DNA from: CAIVAT01 sp037128705
GTDB lineage: Bacteria > Bacteroidota > Bacteroidia > Bacteroidales > FEN-979
DNA length: 7,242 nt
Assembly (NCBI GenBank): GCA_037128705.1
Contig: JBAXVX010000072.1
Location: 1-7,242, forward strand
Direction: 5' to 3'
The translations under genes and the position numbers were made by a program. Of the stretch, positions 6,712 to 7,242 are shown one piece after another (position 1 is the stretch's first letter; each line of letters begins with the position of its first letter). The notes beneath the pieces were generated by a model that had not been told where the DNA came from, ran no database searches, and worked only from the letters and a program-made list of their open reading frames with translations.

Positions 6712-6929
6712 CATGGAATATCATTCCAAGTGGTGTTTCAGAAGAAGAAGGGATATGCCGACCAAATTGACCACCTTGTGCCGATTAAACATACCGCGCT
6801 AAATGTCTGATAATAAAATAACTAAGATGATCCATTCGATCGGCCTGGGATGGTTTTCTCCACTGGCTTCTCCATAATAATCCTGAAGTAAACTGATCCA
6901 CAGGTCCTGAAGTTGTGTCAAGTTGATTT
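6712..6929. other. Intergenic stretch with a possible small or decayed minus-strand reading frame
   Basis: No recognised gene. On the minus strand a frame with protein-like composition runs from TTG at 6921 to TAG at 6799 (40 codons, beginning LTQLQDLWISLLQDYYGEAS and ending in a hydrophobic IEWIILVILLSDI). It continues in the same frame from ATG 6792 to TGA 6721 (23 residues, MFNRHKVVNLVGISLLLLK). There is no ATG for the first part, so it may be a relic, a TTG-started peptide or chance. It lies immediately downstream of the DUF2442 gene. TCCTGAAGT occurs twice (6881-6889, 6905-6913), encoding the repeated LQD of this frame. A short hairpin (TGGAAT, 3-base loop, ATTCCA, 6714-6728) follows the kinase stop but lacks a T-tract, so it is a poor terminator. 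Both flanking genes converge on this region. Confidence 0.3.
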
Positions 6930-7208
6930 TTAAAGTTTTCCTTCGTACAGGTCTTCAATTGGAAAAATCAAATCATAATCGTTCCAATTAAGATTTCCAT
7001 CAACGATCTCATAATTCTTAAACTTAGCTTCATCTAAATACTTTCGAATCGATGGATGCAAAGATGTTTCTAAAAAAGGTTTAAAATCAACAAGACGATT
7101 AAATCCATCGCTAAATGAAACTCTTATCGCAAAATCACCAATGTAACGGGCAGATTTAATCTGAATGAAATCAACGTTATTGTCAAGATACTCTTCAGTT
7201 ATTTTCAT
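6930..7208 (-). CDS. DUF2442 family small protein
   Basis: A 92-residue soluble protein, full length for the family. Recognisable DUF2442 features are the paired strand segment ARYIGDFAIRVSFSDG (20-35) followed by VDFKPFL (40-46), a middle helix with F-K (LDEAKF), and the C-terminal block DGNLNWNDYDLIFP (70-83) ending in EDLYEG. The molecular function of the family is not established; its members often sit beside another small gene such as DUF4160, in pairs suspected of being toxin-antitoxin-like (family knowledge plus inference). The ATG at 7208 has AGGA 4 bases upstream. It also overlaps a TGA in another frame (ATGA), suggesting it is the second gene of a unit that begins outside the window. 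The gene is AT-rich compared with the adjacent kinase half, which fits an accessory or transferred gene but does not prove it. Confidence 0.85.
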   Translation of the reverse strand: MKITEEYLDNNVDFIQIKSARYIGDFAIRVSFSDGFNRLVDFKPFLETSLHPSIRKYLDEAKFKNYEIVDGNLNWNDYDLIFPIEDLYEGKL

Positions 7209-7242
7209 TTGATCCTGGTGTTAATTTTTTCAAATTCAATAT
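7205..7242 (-). CDS. Possible 3' end of an upstream partner gene, cut by the window edge
   Basis: On the minus strand an open frame enters from the right edge, reads IEFEKINTRIK and stops at TGA 7207-7205, giving a 4-base ATGA overlap with the DUF2442 start. This is the classic spacing of co-translated genes. Only 11 codons are visible, so no family can be assigned, and an open frame this short is expected often by chance. A second frame across the same bases is also open (ending TPGSNENN), so the choice rests on the overlap geometry alone. Confidence 0.3.
   Translation of the reverse strand, partial: IEFEKINTRIK

Noticed and set aside
6714..6728. Hairpin after the kinase stop as a rho-independent terminator
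   Set aside because: The stem is only 6 bp, AT-rich, and not followed by a run of T.
1..7242. CRISPR array, tRNA, insertion sequence or phage genes
   Set aside because: No regularly spaced repeats, no cloverleaf-like segment, and no transposase, integrase or terminal inverted repeats were seen on either strand.

Overview
The window looks like chromosomal DNA from a member of the Bacteroidota. The evidence is a large exported protein that ends in a type IX secretion (T9SS) sorting domain with an NFPNPF motif, a PKD-domain lipoprotein with a CKKD-type N-terminus, multi-PAS histidine kinases with the IAHDLRGPFNG type of H-box, mostly weak Shine-Dalgarno sequences, and a TAnnTTTG-like promoter element. 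Base composition is moderate to AT-rich. No tRNA, rRNA, CRISPR array, insertion sequence or phage gene was seen.

Layout, left to right. (1) Positions 1-1102 (+): the C-terminal part of a PAS sensor histidine kinase whose reading frame runs off the left edge. (2) 1096-3387 (-): a 763-residue secreted beta-propeller-like protein with a signal peptide and a C-terminal T9SS domain. It converges on the kinase, and the two 3' ends overlap by 7 bp. (3) 3388-3634: a divergent intergenic region with candidate promoter elements. (4) 3635-4282 (+): a 215-residue PKD-domain lipoprotein. (5) 4299-6711 (+): a second multi-PAS histidine kinase, 16 bp after the lipoprotein, interrupted by an apparent +1 frameshift near 5424-5436. 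It therefore reads as a PAS-only sensor half (4299-5459) and a PAS-kinase half (5413-6711). Removing one base restores a continuous 803-residue protein with four PAS domains, HisKA and HATPase_c. (6) 6712-6929: an intergenic stretch holding a possible small or decayed reading frame on the minus strand. (7) 6930-7208 (-): a DUF2442-family small protein, probably the downstream member of a pair whose partner lies beyond the right edge.

How the parts may work together. The two kinases are paralogues: about 60% identical by hand count over 223 gap-free residues of the catalytic core. They flank two cell-surface or secreted proteins. The close spacing of lipoprotein and second kinase suggests co-transcription. 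No response regulator, regulator receiver domain or DNA-binding protein is visible, so the phosphorelay partners must lie elsewhere. I found no clearly new biological system. The most useful items for follow-up are the frameshifted kinase, the paralogous kinases around exported proteins, the six-codon relay ORF between lipoprotein and kinase, and the right-edge DUF2442 unit.
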